A DNA stretch of 61,864 nt from Gemmatimonadota bacterium (GTDB taxonomy: Bacteria; Gemmatimonadota; Gemmatimonadetes; Longimicrobiales; Gaopeijiaceae). Position 1 is the first letter of the stretch. Every line of letters starts with the position of its first letter. Made by a program: the position numbers and the translations under genes. Where the stretch lies: NCBI GenBank assembly GCA_013002885.1, contig JABDLS010000095.1, positions 1 through 61,864 on the forward strand, read 5' to 3'. The notes beneath the pieces were generated by a model that saw only the letters and a list, made by a program, of their open reading frames with translations, had not been told where the DNA came from and did no database searches. Positions 7,458-15,109 of this stretch are shown here, one piece after another.

Positions 7458-8630
7458 CTAGCGAACGGCTCCCTTCAGAACGTCCAGGAGCACGCCCATG
7501 TCGGTCTCGTCGTTGTAGACGTTGGGGCTGAGGCGGAGGGCGGTGCCCCTCAGTGACGCTGAGACGTTTCGGGCGGTCAGGGCGTCGCGGAGGGCCGTGA
7601 GGTCGACGCTCGCGGGCATGCGGAGGCCGAAGAGGTGCGCGCCCCTCCACGCTTCGTCCTCCACGGTGTACCCGAGCTCGCCAGCCTCGTCGAGGAACTC
7701 CCGGGTCAATCTCCGGCAGTACTCCTGTATTCGATGCGGCCCCCATTCGTTGAGGAGCTCCAGACTCGCGGCGGCTATGGGAGCGAGGAAGAAGTTCGAT
7801 CGCTCGGCCACGTCGTATCGGATCGCTCCGCCGACATACTCATCCTGGTAGTCCACCAGATTCTGGAAGTCACTGCTCTTCTCCCGGGCGATCCACGTCT
7901 CCTCCAGAGGATCTCCATCGTCGAAGCGCGGACCGTAATAGGCCAGCGAAAGCGAGTACGGTCCGAGAAGCCACTTGTAGGCGGCGACGATGAGGGCGTC
8001 CGGCCGGACTTTCGCGACGTCGAACGCCAGGGCGCCTACCGATTGGGTCGCATCGACGACGAGGGCGGCACCGACATCACGGCACCGGGCGGCCAGCGCA
8101 TCGAGGTCGAACCAGGTTCCGTCCGTCCAGTGGACGACCGGCACGGCGACGATGGCGGTACGGGCATCCACCGCTTCTAGAAGGCGCTCGTTCCATCGGC
8201 GGCCGCGCCCGCCTCCGACGTCGGAGCCATCCCCTGGACCGACTGCGCGAAGCTCGGCCCCGGCGTCGCCGGCCATCCGCCGCCACGAGTAGACGTTGCC
8301 CGGGAACTGTTCGTGGGTGATGACGACGTTGTCCCCCGCCCCGACGGACAGGTTGCGAGCCGCGGTAGCCACGCCGTAGGAGACGCCCGGCTGGATGGCG
8401 ATCCGGGTCGGATCGTCGACCCCGACCAGGCGGGCGAAGAGCTCGCGCAGCCTGTCCGTCTCCCAGAAGGCATCCGGGGGCACGATCCGGGTCGGGACGC
8501 TCTTGCGCCGAATGGCGGCGATCCCGGCCTCCTCGGCGACTCGAGGCAAGGGCCCCATATAGGCGCAGTTGAGGTAATGCTCGTCCCGGGGAAGAGCGAA
8601 GTCGGCGCGCCGGCACGTCAGTTGGGACAC
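7458..8630 (-). CDS. Class V aminotransferase-fold PLP-dependent enzyme
   Basis: A 390-residue PLP enzyme of the class V/NifS-CsdA fold. The PLP-anchoring aspartate is in VVDATQSVGAL and the Schiff-base lysine in IVAAYKWLLGPYSLSLAYY. The start CAYMGPLPRVAEEAG is the usual first strand of these enzymes. There is no conserved active-site cysteine loop of the cysteine desulfurase type, so kynureninase-like, isopenicillin-epimerase-like or an unspecified aminotransferase activity is more likely. A 33-residue membrane peptide gene precedes it by 38 bases. The true substrate is unknown. Confidence 0.88.
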   Translation of the reverse strand: MSQLTCRRADFALPRDEHYLNCAYMGPLPRVAEEAGIAAIRRKSVPTRIVPPDAFWETDRLRELFARLVGVDDPTRIAIQPGVSYGVATAARNLSVGAGDNVVITHEQFPGNVYSWRRMAGDAGAELRAVGPGDGSDVGGGRGRRWNERLLEAVDARTAIVAVPVVHWTDGTWFDLDALAARCRDVGAALVVDATQSVGALAFDVAKVRPDALIVAAYKWLLGPYSLSLAYYGPRFDDGDPLEETWIAREKSSDFQNLVDYQDEYVGGAIRYDVAERSNFFLAPIAAASLELLNEWGPHRIQEYCRRLTREFLDEAGELGYTVEDEAWRGAHLFGLRMPASVDLTALRDALTARNVSASLRGTALRLSPNVYNDETDMGVLLDVLKGAVR

Positions 8631-8668
8631 TCAGGGCACCCGGATCGGGGGGCGGTGCGCCACGCGCA

Positions 8669-8770
8669 TCAGCCTTCGTCCTTCGAGCGGGCGTAGTTCG
8701 CGGCATACATGATGAGCCAGAAGAAGCCGACAAGAATCACCACCAGAATCAAGATCTCCCAAAGCTCCAT
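8669..8770 (-). CDS. 33-residue single-span membrane peptide
   Basis: A very short open frame, MELWEILILVVILVGFFWLI followed by MYAANYARSKDEG. It is one hydrophobic helix with a short charged cytoplasmic-type tail, typical of small membrane proteins that gene finders miss. It is placed between the lipoprotein gene upstream (31-base gap) and the aminotransferase gene downstream. No family is recognised. The hydrophobic pattern and clean fit in the gap support it; the length keeps confidence moderate. Confidence 0.55.
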   Translation of the reverse strand: MELWEILILVVILVGFFWLIMYAANYARSKDEG

Positions 8771-8801
8771 CGTCAGTCCTCGGTGTAGTGCGGGGTCGGA
8801 G

Positions 8802-9221
8802 TCAGCCTTCGGGGCAGGGCGGGTACACGCCCAGGCTCTCGATCTCGTCCACCAACTCCTGATAGATGCTTTGGTTCCGTACCGAGTCGGCGTTCTCTGT
8901 CCACGGCCCGCAGCGTGAGCCCTCGTGGAAGCTACCCATGTAGCGGATGGCGCCGTTTCGATGGTAGACCAGCATCTCGCCGTCCCAGGTGCCCTCGGAG
9001 AGGCGCCCCGCGAGCTGGATCTCCCCCGGAGCGTCAGCGAAGTCGCGATAGACCGGACCGTTGTAGAGCGACTCGGTCTCGGGTTCGACGTAGAGGCTGT
9101 CGCGGACCGCGAGGGTGTCCAGATCACGCGGCGGGGGATCGCCGCCGCAACCGAGGGAAAAGAGGAGGACGAGGGAGAAGACCGCCCGGCGACCACCGAT
9201 GGAAGGAGCCGCCGGGATCAA
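8802..9221 (-). CDS. MORN-like lipoprotein
   Basis: A 139-residue protein if the TTG at 9221 is the start; this codon overlaps the TGA of the amidase gene (TTGA). No ATG or GTG lies between it and the lipobox LLFSLGCGG, so an uncommon start is needed unless the gene begins inside the amidase. The mature part contains GRLSEGTWDGEMLVYHRNGAIRYMGSF, which resembles MORN/YwqK-type repeats (strand pairs of the form G.W.G....Y..NG). The likely place is the periplasm or outer membrane. Function unknown. Confidence 0.65.
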   Translation of the reverse strand: MIPAAPSIGGRRAVFSLVLLFSLGCGGDPPPRDLDTLAVRDSLYVEPETESLYNGPVYRDFADAPGEIQLAGRLSEGTWDGEMLVYHRNGAIRYMGSFHEGSRCGPWTENADSVRNQSIYQELVDEIESLGVYPPCPEG

Positions 9222-11260
9222 CGGGGAAGACCGAGGACGGCCCGGGCAGCGCCGAGGGGATGCTGGCGAGTGAATACCTCCAGCCGCACGTCCCCCCGCT
9301 CCAGCGCCTCCACGAGGTCCTGTTCGGCCCTCAGCTCGCCCTGATGGCTCGCCACGCCGGGTCCTGAAAGCCGCGCCTCGACCAGCCATGCTACCTCGGA
9401 CGGAGCACCCTCCGGACTGGCGGCGCCCTCCTCATCGTCTGCGACCTCTCCGTCGGCTCGCTCACCATCGGAATCGGAGCCTCCCGCCCCGGCCAGATCC
9501 GGTCGGCGCAGCACCACCGCGAAGATGTCGGCCGGATCGACCCCATCCACCGAGTATTCGTACGAGAGCCGTCGGGTCGTGGGGTCGAACCGCACCCGAC
9601 CTCTCACCTCGACGCCGGACGCCACCGGGGGTTCGAAGGCCAAGCCGTCAGCGCGCACCCCGACCGTGACCTGAGGGGGTGCCTGGCCATCGACCAGGGA
9701 GGGTGCGCTCCAAGGCTCTCTTCTGTGGTCCGTCGCCGACTCGAGGGCGTACCCGATAGCTACAAGCCGCCAATCGTCGAGGGTCCTTCCGATCATCTCC
9801 ATACCGATGGGGAGACGATCGTCGGCAAAACCGACAGGGATGCTCAGAGATGGCAGCCCGGTGTTGGCGCTGAGACTGCAGCTCGAGCCGCGCTGAGGAT
9901 CACCGATGACGGCCGGCACCGTCCGCACGGTCGGAAAGACTAGGGCGTCGGCACCTGCATCGTCCATGGCCGCCTCTACCGCCAGGCGAAGGGGCTCCCG
10001 TTTCGCGTACGCAGTGAGATACTCCTCTGAATCGCGGCTCTCCGACTCCATCCGCGCCCGCATTCTGGGTACCAACGCCTCGTGGATGAGGCCCAGCTCG
10101 AGCATCTCGGCGAGAGACGAGACCGGTGCGTCGGGGTTCGCCGCGAGGTAGTCCTGGAGATCCCAGCGGAACTCGTGGCCAATCAGGCCCGACCCCTCCA
10201 TGAGGTCGCCCAGGTCCGGGATCTCCACCGTGACGGTGTCCGCGCCCAGCTCCACCATTCGCGCGATGGCGTCCCGGACGATCCGACCCGCCGCTCGCTC
10301 CTCGGGTGCATCGCCGAAGTAGGCCGCGAGAATCCCGATCCGCGCGCCTTCCAGGGCATCGGCATCAAGGGCGTCGACGAAAGAAGACGGCTGCCGGCCT
10401 CCGAGAATCGCTGTGGCCGGGTCCGCCGGATCCGGCCCGACAGTGGCGTCGAGTGCGATGGCCAGATCTTCCATGGTTCGGGCCAGGGGACCGCCCACGT
10501 CTTGCGTATGCGAGAGGGGAATGATCCCGTCGATGCTCGAGAGCCCCTTGGTGGGCCGAAGTCCCACCAGGTTGTTCTGAGCCGCAGGAATCCGGATGGA
10601 GCCGCACGTGTCGCTCCCCCAACCCACGGCAGCGAAGCTCGCCGCGATGGCCGCGCCCGTCCCACCGCTCGAGCCGCCGGGGTTACGCGTGAGGTCGTAG
10701 GGGTTCAACGTCTGGCCACCGATGGAGCCTATGGTGGTGATGCCGCTGGCCAGCTCGTGCATGTTCGTCTTCCCTAGGACGACGGCGCCGGCCTCCCGAA
10801 GCCGAGCCACCTGGAAGGCGTCGTCGGGGGCGATGTTGGACGCCAGCGCCAAAGATCCTGCGCTGGTGGGCAGGTCGAACGTGTCGTAGTTGTCCTTGAG
10901 GATGACAGGCACACCGTGGAGGGGCCCACGCGGCCCCCGACTCGCCCGCTCTCGGTCCAGGGCCTCCGCCTCGGACACGGCATCGGGGTTCAGCCAGACC
11001 ATGGCGGTGAGGGTCGGCCCCTGCCGGTCGTACGCCTCGATGCGCGCGAGGTAGGCTCGGGTGATGTCGGCGGACGTCGCCGCCCCGGACGACATCGCCT
11101 GCTGAAGGGTCGTGATGGTCGCGCCCCTGACTTCCACCTGGGCGCCGGCGTGCTCGGCCGGGCCGAACACCCAGCCCAGTAGCAGGGCAGCGGCAAGGAG
11201 TCGAGAACTCGAGGCAGTCGGGGCGGCCGGCGCCCCTCGGAGGGGGGATGAGGCGATCAT
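9218..11260 (-). CDS. Secreted amidase-signature hydrolase with CHRD-like C-terminal domain
   Basis: A 680-residue protein. An N-terminal signal peptide ends near AGAQ (about residue 41). The amidase-signature domain (about 45-510) shows the catalytic triad: Lys in VILKDNYDT, the cis-Ser and nucleophile Ser in NPGGSSGGTGAAIAA, plus GSDTCGSIRIPA. The last 130 residues (VRGRVRFDPTTRRLSYEYSV to the QHPLGAARAVLGLP end) resemble a CHRD domain interrupted by an acidic insert. Such enzymes hydrolyse amides in the periplasm; the substrate is open. The fusion to CHRD is unusual for the family, which normally ends near residue 500. Confidence 0.88.
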   Translation of the reverse strand: MIASSPLRGAPAAPTASSSRLLAAALLLGWVFGPAEHAGAQVEVRGATITTLQQAMSSGAATSADITRAYLARIEAYDRQGPTLTAMVWLNPDAVSEAEALDRERASRGPRGPLHGVPVILKDNYDTFDLPTSAGSLALASNIAPDDAFQVARLREAGAVVLGKTNMHELASGITTIGSIGGQTLNPYDLTRNPGGSSGGTGAAIAASFAAVGWGSDTCGSIRIPAAQNNLVGLRPTKGLSSIDGIIPLSHTQDVGGPLARTMEDLAIALDATVGPDPADPATAILGGRQPSSFVDALDADALEGARIGILAAYFGDAPEERAAGRIVRDAIARMVELGADTVTVEIPDLGDLMEGSGLIGHEFRWDLQDYLAANPDAPVSSLAEMLELGLIHEALVPRMRARMESESRDSEEYLTAYAKREPLRLAVEAAMDDAGADALVFPTVRTVPAVIGDPQRGSSCSLSANTGLPSLSIPVGFADDRLPIGMEMIGRTLDDWRLVAIGYALESATDHRREPWSAPSLVDGQAPPQVTVGVRADGLAFEPPVASGVEVRGRVRFDPTTRRLSYEYSVDGVDPADIFAVVLRRPDLAGAGGSDSDGERADGEVADDEEGAASPEGAPSEVAWLVEARLSGPGVASHQGELRAEQDLVEALERGDVRLEVFTRQHPLGAARAVLGLPR

Positions 11261-11316
11261 TCCCGCGAAGTTGGGGGCCGGTACGCCTCAGGTCCAGCGG
11301 GTTGGCCCCGCCGCGC

Positions 11317-14103
11317 CTAAAGACCCAACCAGTAGTTCACCTTGACGATGAAGCGGTTCTCCGCCGGCGCGCCCCAAAGGGCGCCGAGATCGCGGCCGAA
11401 GTCGAAGTCGCCGTAGCTCGTCCGACCCGCCTGCTGGCGCTGCCAGACGAAAAATATCGTAGAGCCCGGGCGGTACTCCCACCGGACGACGGCATTGCCG
11501 ACCAAGGAGCGCACGTTGAAGTCCCGGTCACTGAAGGACGAATCGGTGGTGCCGTCTCCATCGAAGTCCACGTACTGCTGGCCGTCGACCTCGCAGATGT
11601 CACTCGAGCACTGTACCTCGCTCCCCACCTCGTTCCCGGTACCGGACTGGAATGCGTCGAAGTCGAAGGACTCGGACGAGGCCAACTGCTTGTACTGCAG
11701 GTACTGACCAGACGAGAGGAGGGGTTGAGCGAAGAGCTGGAGGGAGAGCTTCGGGGAGAAGGTCCAGTCCAGTCGTGTTTCCATGGAGAACGACGTGCGG
11801 TCCAGGTCGGCGAAGAGGTAGCGGGTACCGTAGGTAGGCGAGTAGGGCAGCACGTTCGTGGCGGTGACGTACTGGTCGCCCGACCGGGCCGTCTCCCACC
11901 CCGGGTTCACGGAGACCGAGACGTTGTCCGACGGCCGCACGCTGAGACGACCTCCAACCCTGAAGCTCCCTCCGCGGCCAAGCCGGTCGTCGGAGACACT
12001 CACGTTCAGGGCGCCGCTGAACCTCTTTCGCCAATCGCTGTTCACGTTGGCGTCGTAATTGACGTTGGCCGGACCAACCATCATCGGCCCGCCCCGAGTG
12101 TTCCGCCGGTCCATCTTCTGCGGGCTGTAGCGAACGCTGGTACGGAATCCCCAGTTGTTGAGGAAGGTCCCGTTGAAGCGGAGGCTGTAGTTGCCGTTCG
12201 TCCGGGCGTTGTGCCACGAATCCACCGACCACATGTCGTCGAGGGCCTCGTGGCTCCAGTTGTGGAAGGAGCTCAGGGTGAAGTTGTAGTCGCGGAAGAC
12301 GCTCCCCGGCTGGATCTCGCGGTACCCGACACGGAAGCCGCCGTCGAGGCGTTCAGCGTTGGTGGAGAAGCCGACGTCGTTGACCTCGAAGAGCTTCGAT
12401 ACCTCGGCCGCCCAGATCGACGCCGTCCAATGCTCGCCGCCTCGCTTCTCTACCTGGAGGCGCCAATCGCGGCCACCCAACGCCGTTTTCGTGGGGTCAA
12501 CGGCGAAGCGTGTGGCGTCGGGTCGCTGCAGATAGTGGGTCGGGGAGCGCTGGATGCGCTCCATCGACTCGGCGCTTCCGGTCACATAGCTGCCGGAAAG
12601 GAAGCCCCATACGGCGTAGTTCCTATCGTCCCACTGGTGCTCGAACCGAACGCCCCCGTTGAACGCGTTCGATGGAAGCCAGTCGAAAGCGCCGTCATCC
12701 GGAAGGGTCCGATTCATGGCCGTGACCATACCCCGAACCTGCGTCTGCCCGTCGTTGACGTCCTGGCCGACGCTCACGACACCGAACTGGGTCCTCGGCT
12801 CGACGAGGAAATTCTGGCGGGCGTTGCCGGCGAAGGCACCCTGACCGAACTCGTTCCCGGTCACGGCGGCCAGGGCCCCGAGGGAGAGACCGCTCTGGGT
12901 CCGGCCCGCCAGCTTGGCGGCTCCGAGGATCGTGGCGTTGCTCGGGACGTCTGAATAGAGGGCCTCTCCTGGGGCACCGCCGTGAGGGGAGCGCCCGATA
13001 CGGCGGCTGTAGAAGAGGGTGTTCCGGCCCCCGGAGAGCCCGAAGTCGAAGACACGGGCGTCCTCGACGAAGAAGGGCCGCTGCTCCGGGAAGAAGGTCT
13101 CGAAGGCGGTGAGGTTGATGACCGCGGGATCCGCCTCGACCTGGCCGAAGTCCGGGTTGATGGTGGCGTCCAGGGTGAACGACGAACCCAACCCATAGCT
13201 CAGATCCACCCCGACCCGGGCACCCTGGTCCGACCCGTCGAAAAACGGGTCGCCGGCGTCGGCCGGACCGTTGTCGTACGAGGTGACGAGGTACGGGAGG
13301 AGCTCGAGTCTGCGTGACGGACGGCTGACGCGCACCTCGTCCAGGCGGCCCATCTGGCTCACGATCCCCTTCCGGAGGCGCGAAACGAGGTTGTAGTAGC
13401 TCCGCTCGTTGTTCGCGACGCGGAAGCGGTGGAAGTTGATCCCCCACGTCTGCAGGTCGTCGGACGCCTCGTAGCGGATCTGCGACAGGGGAATCCGGAT
13501 CTCCGCACTCCACCCGTCGGCATCGACGCTGACCGCGGAGCTCCAAACCGCGTCCCAAGCCCCGTCCATCTTGTCGTCACTGTAGAAGTAGGTGTCGCCC
13601 TGCACGTTGGCCGCGCTCACCCGGAAGCTGTAGCCGGTCAGCCCATCGAGGTTGGGGTCGAGGTGGACGCTGAACTGGTCGTAGGTGCCGTGGTTGTCCC
13701 GACGGGTCAGCCGCCGATCGATGGATCCAGGATCGTTGTCCCACATCCGCGCCGCGATCCAGATGGCCTCGTCCCCGAAGAGGACGCGCACCTCGGTGTC
13801 GTGCTCGGCGGGCACCCCTTCCACGGGCTCACGCTGCGTGAAGCCGGCAAACACCCGAGCGTCGGCCCAGTCGGGCTCGTCGGCAACGCCATCGATCCGG
13901 ATGTCGGCTATATCGGTGAAAGGGTCGAGAGCCGCGACTCGCGGTGCCCGCTCACGCGCCGCCTCTGCCGGCGCCGGCAGAGAGGACGCCTCCGCGATCG
14001 AACCCGCTTCATCGGGATCGACTTGAGCGGCTATGGGCGCCGCCAGCAAGGTAGGGGCGAGGGCGAGGGCGCCCGCGAAAACCGGAAGTTGTCGTCTGAT
14101 CAC
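11317..14103 (-). CDS. DUF5916 outer-membrane protein with N-terminal CBM9-like domain
   Basis: A 928-residue exported protein with GTG start. The signal peptide covers about the first 26 residues (LLAAPIAAQ). A family 9 carbohydrate-binding-like domain follows at about 60-240 (ADIRIDGVADEPDWADA, RVLFGDEAIWIAARM). The remainder is a DUF5916 beta barrel with many alternating aromatic strands and a C-terminus ending in aromatic WLGL, as expected of outer-membrane barrels. These proteins are abundant in Gemmatimonadota and Bacteroidota and are often linked to peptide or sugar use, without a defined activity. The gene follows the TAXI-TRAP genes, separated by a hairpin. Confidence 0.9.
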   Translation of the reverse strand: MIRRQLPVFAGALALAPTLLAAPIAAQVDPDEAGSIAEASSLPAPAEAARERAPRVAALDPFTDIADIRIDGVADEPDWADARVFAGFTQREPVEGVPAEHDTEVRVLFGDEAIWIAARMWDNDPGSIDRRLTRRDNHGTYDQFSVHLDPNLDGLTGYSFRVSAANVQGDTYFYSDDKMDGAWDAVWSSAVSVDADGWSAEIRIPLSQIRYEASDDLQTWGINFHRFRVANNERSYYNLVSRLRKGIVSQMGRLDEVRVSRPSRRLELLPYLVTSYDNGPADAGDPFFDGSDQGARVGVDLSYGLGSSFTLDATINPDFGQVEADPAVINLTAFETFFPEQRPFFVEDARVFDFGLSGGRNTLFYSRRIGRSPHGGAPGEALYSDVPSNATILGAAKLAGRTQSGLSLGALAAVTGNEFGQGAFAGNARQNFLVEPRTQFGVVSVGQDVNDGQTQVRGMVTAMNRTLPDDGAFDWLPSNAFNGGVRFEHQWDDRNYAVWGFLSGSYVTGSAESMERIQRSPTHYLQRPDATRFAVDPTKTALGGRDWRLQVEKRGGEHWTASIWAAEVSKLFEVNDVGFSTNAERLDGGFRVGYREIQPGSVFRDYNFTLSSFHNWSHEALDDMWSVDSWHNARTNGNYSLRFNGTFLNNWGFRTSVRYSPQKMDRRNTRGGPMMVGPANVNYDANVNSDWRKRFSGALNVSVSDDRLGRGGSFRVGGRLSVRPSDNVSVSVNPGWETARSGDQYVTATNVLPYSPTYGTRYLFADLDRTSFSMETRLDWTFSPKLSLQLFAQPLLSSGQYLQYKQLASSESFDFDAFQSGTGNEVGSEVQCSSDICEVDGQQYVDFDGDGTTDSSFSDRDFNVRSLVGNAVVRWEYRPGSTIFFVWQRQQAGRTSYGDFDFGRDLGALWGAPAENRFIVKVNYWLGL

Positions 14104-14122
14104 GGATAAAACATTTGTTTAC

Positions 14123-14152
14123 CCGAGAGACGACACCTACCTCATCTCTCGG
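14123..14152 (-). terminator. Hairpin at the 3' end of the TAXI gene
   Basis: CCGAGAGA at 14123-14130 pairs exactly with TCTCTCGG at 14145-14152 across a 14-base loop. On the minus strand the stem spans the stop codon of the TAXI gene (14142-14144) and is followed by an A/T-rich stretch (AAACAAATGTTTTATCC). It could partly terminate or stabilise the transporter message before the DUF5916 gene. The tract is not a pure U run, so it is a weak terminator at best. Confidence 0.35.
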
Positions 14153-15080
14153 TAAGCCATTGTTCTGCTGCGGAATGGAGCGGAATCGGCGCACTGGAGA
14201 GACGGCCGAGATCGATCTGTTTGGCCATGTCGTGCACCTGCTCTAACGAGACACGATCGTTTTCGAAAATGTTGAGAGCCGCCCGGACGACATCGCCGTC
14301 GAGGCTCTCCAACGAGAAGACCCAGTTCATGACCGCCAGCGTCGGCACGGCTTCTTCGACGCCCGGATAGGCACCCGCCGGGATCTCGCCGTCGTTGTAG
14401 TAGGGGTGGTCCTCGAGCATGCCCTGGAGGACCTCACCCTCCACGGCGAGTAGACGGATGTCGCCGGTGGTGGACGCTTCGAGAACCGCTGCCGCGGGAT
14501 ACCCAACCGAGATGATGGCCCCGTCGATGGCCCCGTCTCGCAAGGCCGCAGAAGACTCGGCGAAGGAAAGGTACTGGGGGTCGATGTCATCGTAGGTGAG
14601 GCCATAGGCTTCCAGGACGTGTCGGGCCAACTGCTCCGTCCCGCTTCCCGCAGCACCCACCGACACTCGCTGGCCCGCGAAGTCGGCCACGGTCAGGATG
14701 TCCGACGACGCCGGCACCAGGATGTGGGTGAGGTTGGGATAGAGGGGTGCGATGGCGCGCAGCCCCGTCACCGGCTGCTGGAAGTCGCCCTCTCCGTTGT
14801 ACGCCTGGTACATGGTGACGGCGATGGCCATGGCCAGATCCATCTGGCCCGATGCCACCCGATTGACGTTTTCCACCGAGCCGCCGCTGACCTCCGCCGT
14901 GTACTGGCGGGCAGAGTCGGCCACCGAGAGGCGGCTGGCGATGGCACCCCCGAGAGGGTAGTAGATCCCGCCCGTCCCTGCCGTACCCAGAGAAAGGAAC
15001 TCGGTCCGACCTTCGCTTCCGCACGCACCTGTCGCCAACAGCGCGGCGACGGCGAACGCTCTTCTGATCTGCATCGTCAT
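14142..15080 (-). CDS. TAXI family TRAP transporter solute-binding lipoprotein
   Basis: A 312-residue periplasmic binding protein of the TAXI type. The signal peptide ends in a lipobox (LLATGACGSEG). The family signature GTAGTGGIYYPLGGAIA opens the mature domain, followed by TAEVSGGSVENVNRVASGQMD and GTEQLARHVLEAYGL. It hands substrate (often glutamate, other carboxylates or unknown acids) to the fused TRAP permease encoded 29 bases upstream. The ATG at 15080 has a purine-rich AGGAAGAAG before it. An open frame extends upstream to 16088, but that part is out of frame with the permease and is not coding. Confidence 0.92.
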   Translation of the reverse strand: MTMQIRRAFAVAALLATGACGSEGRTEFLSLGTAGTGGIYYPLGGAIASRLSVADSARQYTAEVSGGSVENVNRVASGQMDLAMAIAVTMYQAYNGEGDFQQPVTGLRAIAPLYPNLTHILVPASSDILTVADFAGQRVSVGAAGSGTEQLARHVLEAYGLTYDDIDPQYLSFAESSAALRDGAIDGAIISVGYPAAAVLEASTTGDIRLLAVEGEVLQGMLEDHPYYNDGEIPAGAYPGVEEAVPTLAVMNWVFSLESLDGDVVRAALNIFENDRVSLEQVHDMAKQIDLGRLSSAPIPLHSAAEQWLTER

Positions 15081-15109
15081 CTGCTTCTTCCTGTGACCTT
15101 CCGTGGGGA

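Noticed and set aside
11248-12954. Long plus-strand frame opposite the DUF5916 gene
   Set aside because: The minus-strand DUF5916 frame has a signal peptide and family structure; the opposite frame is compositional.
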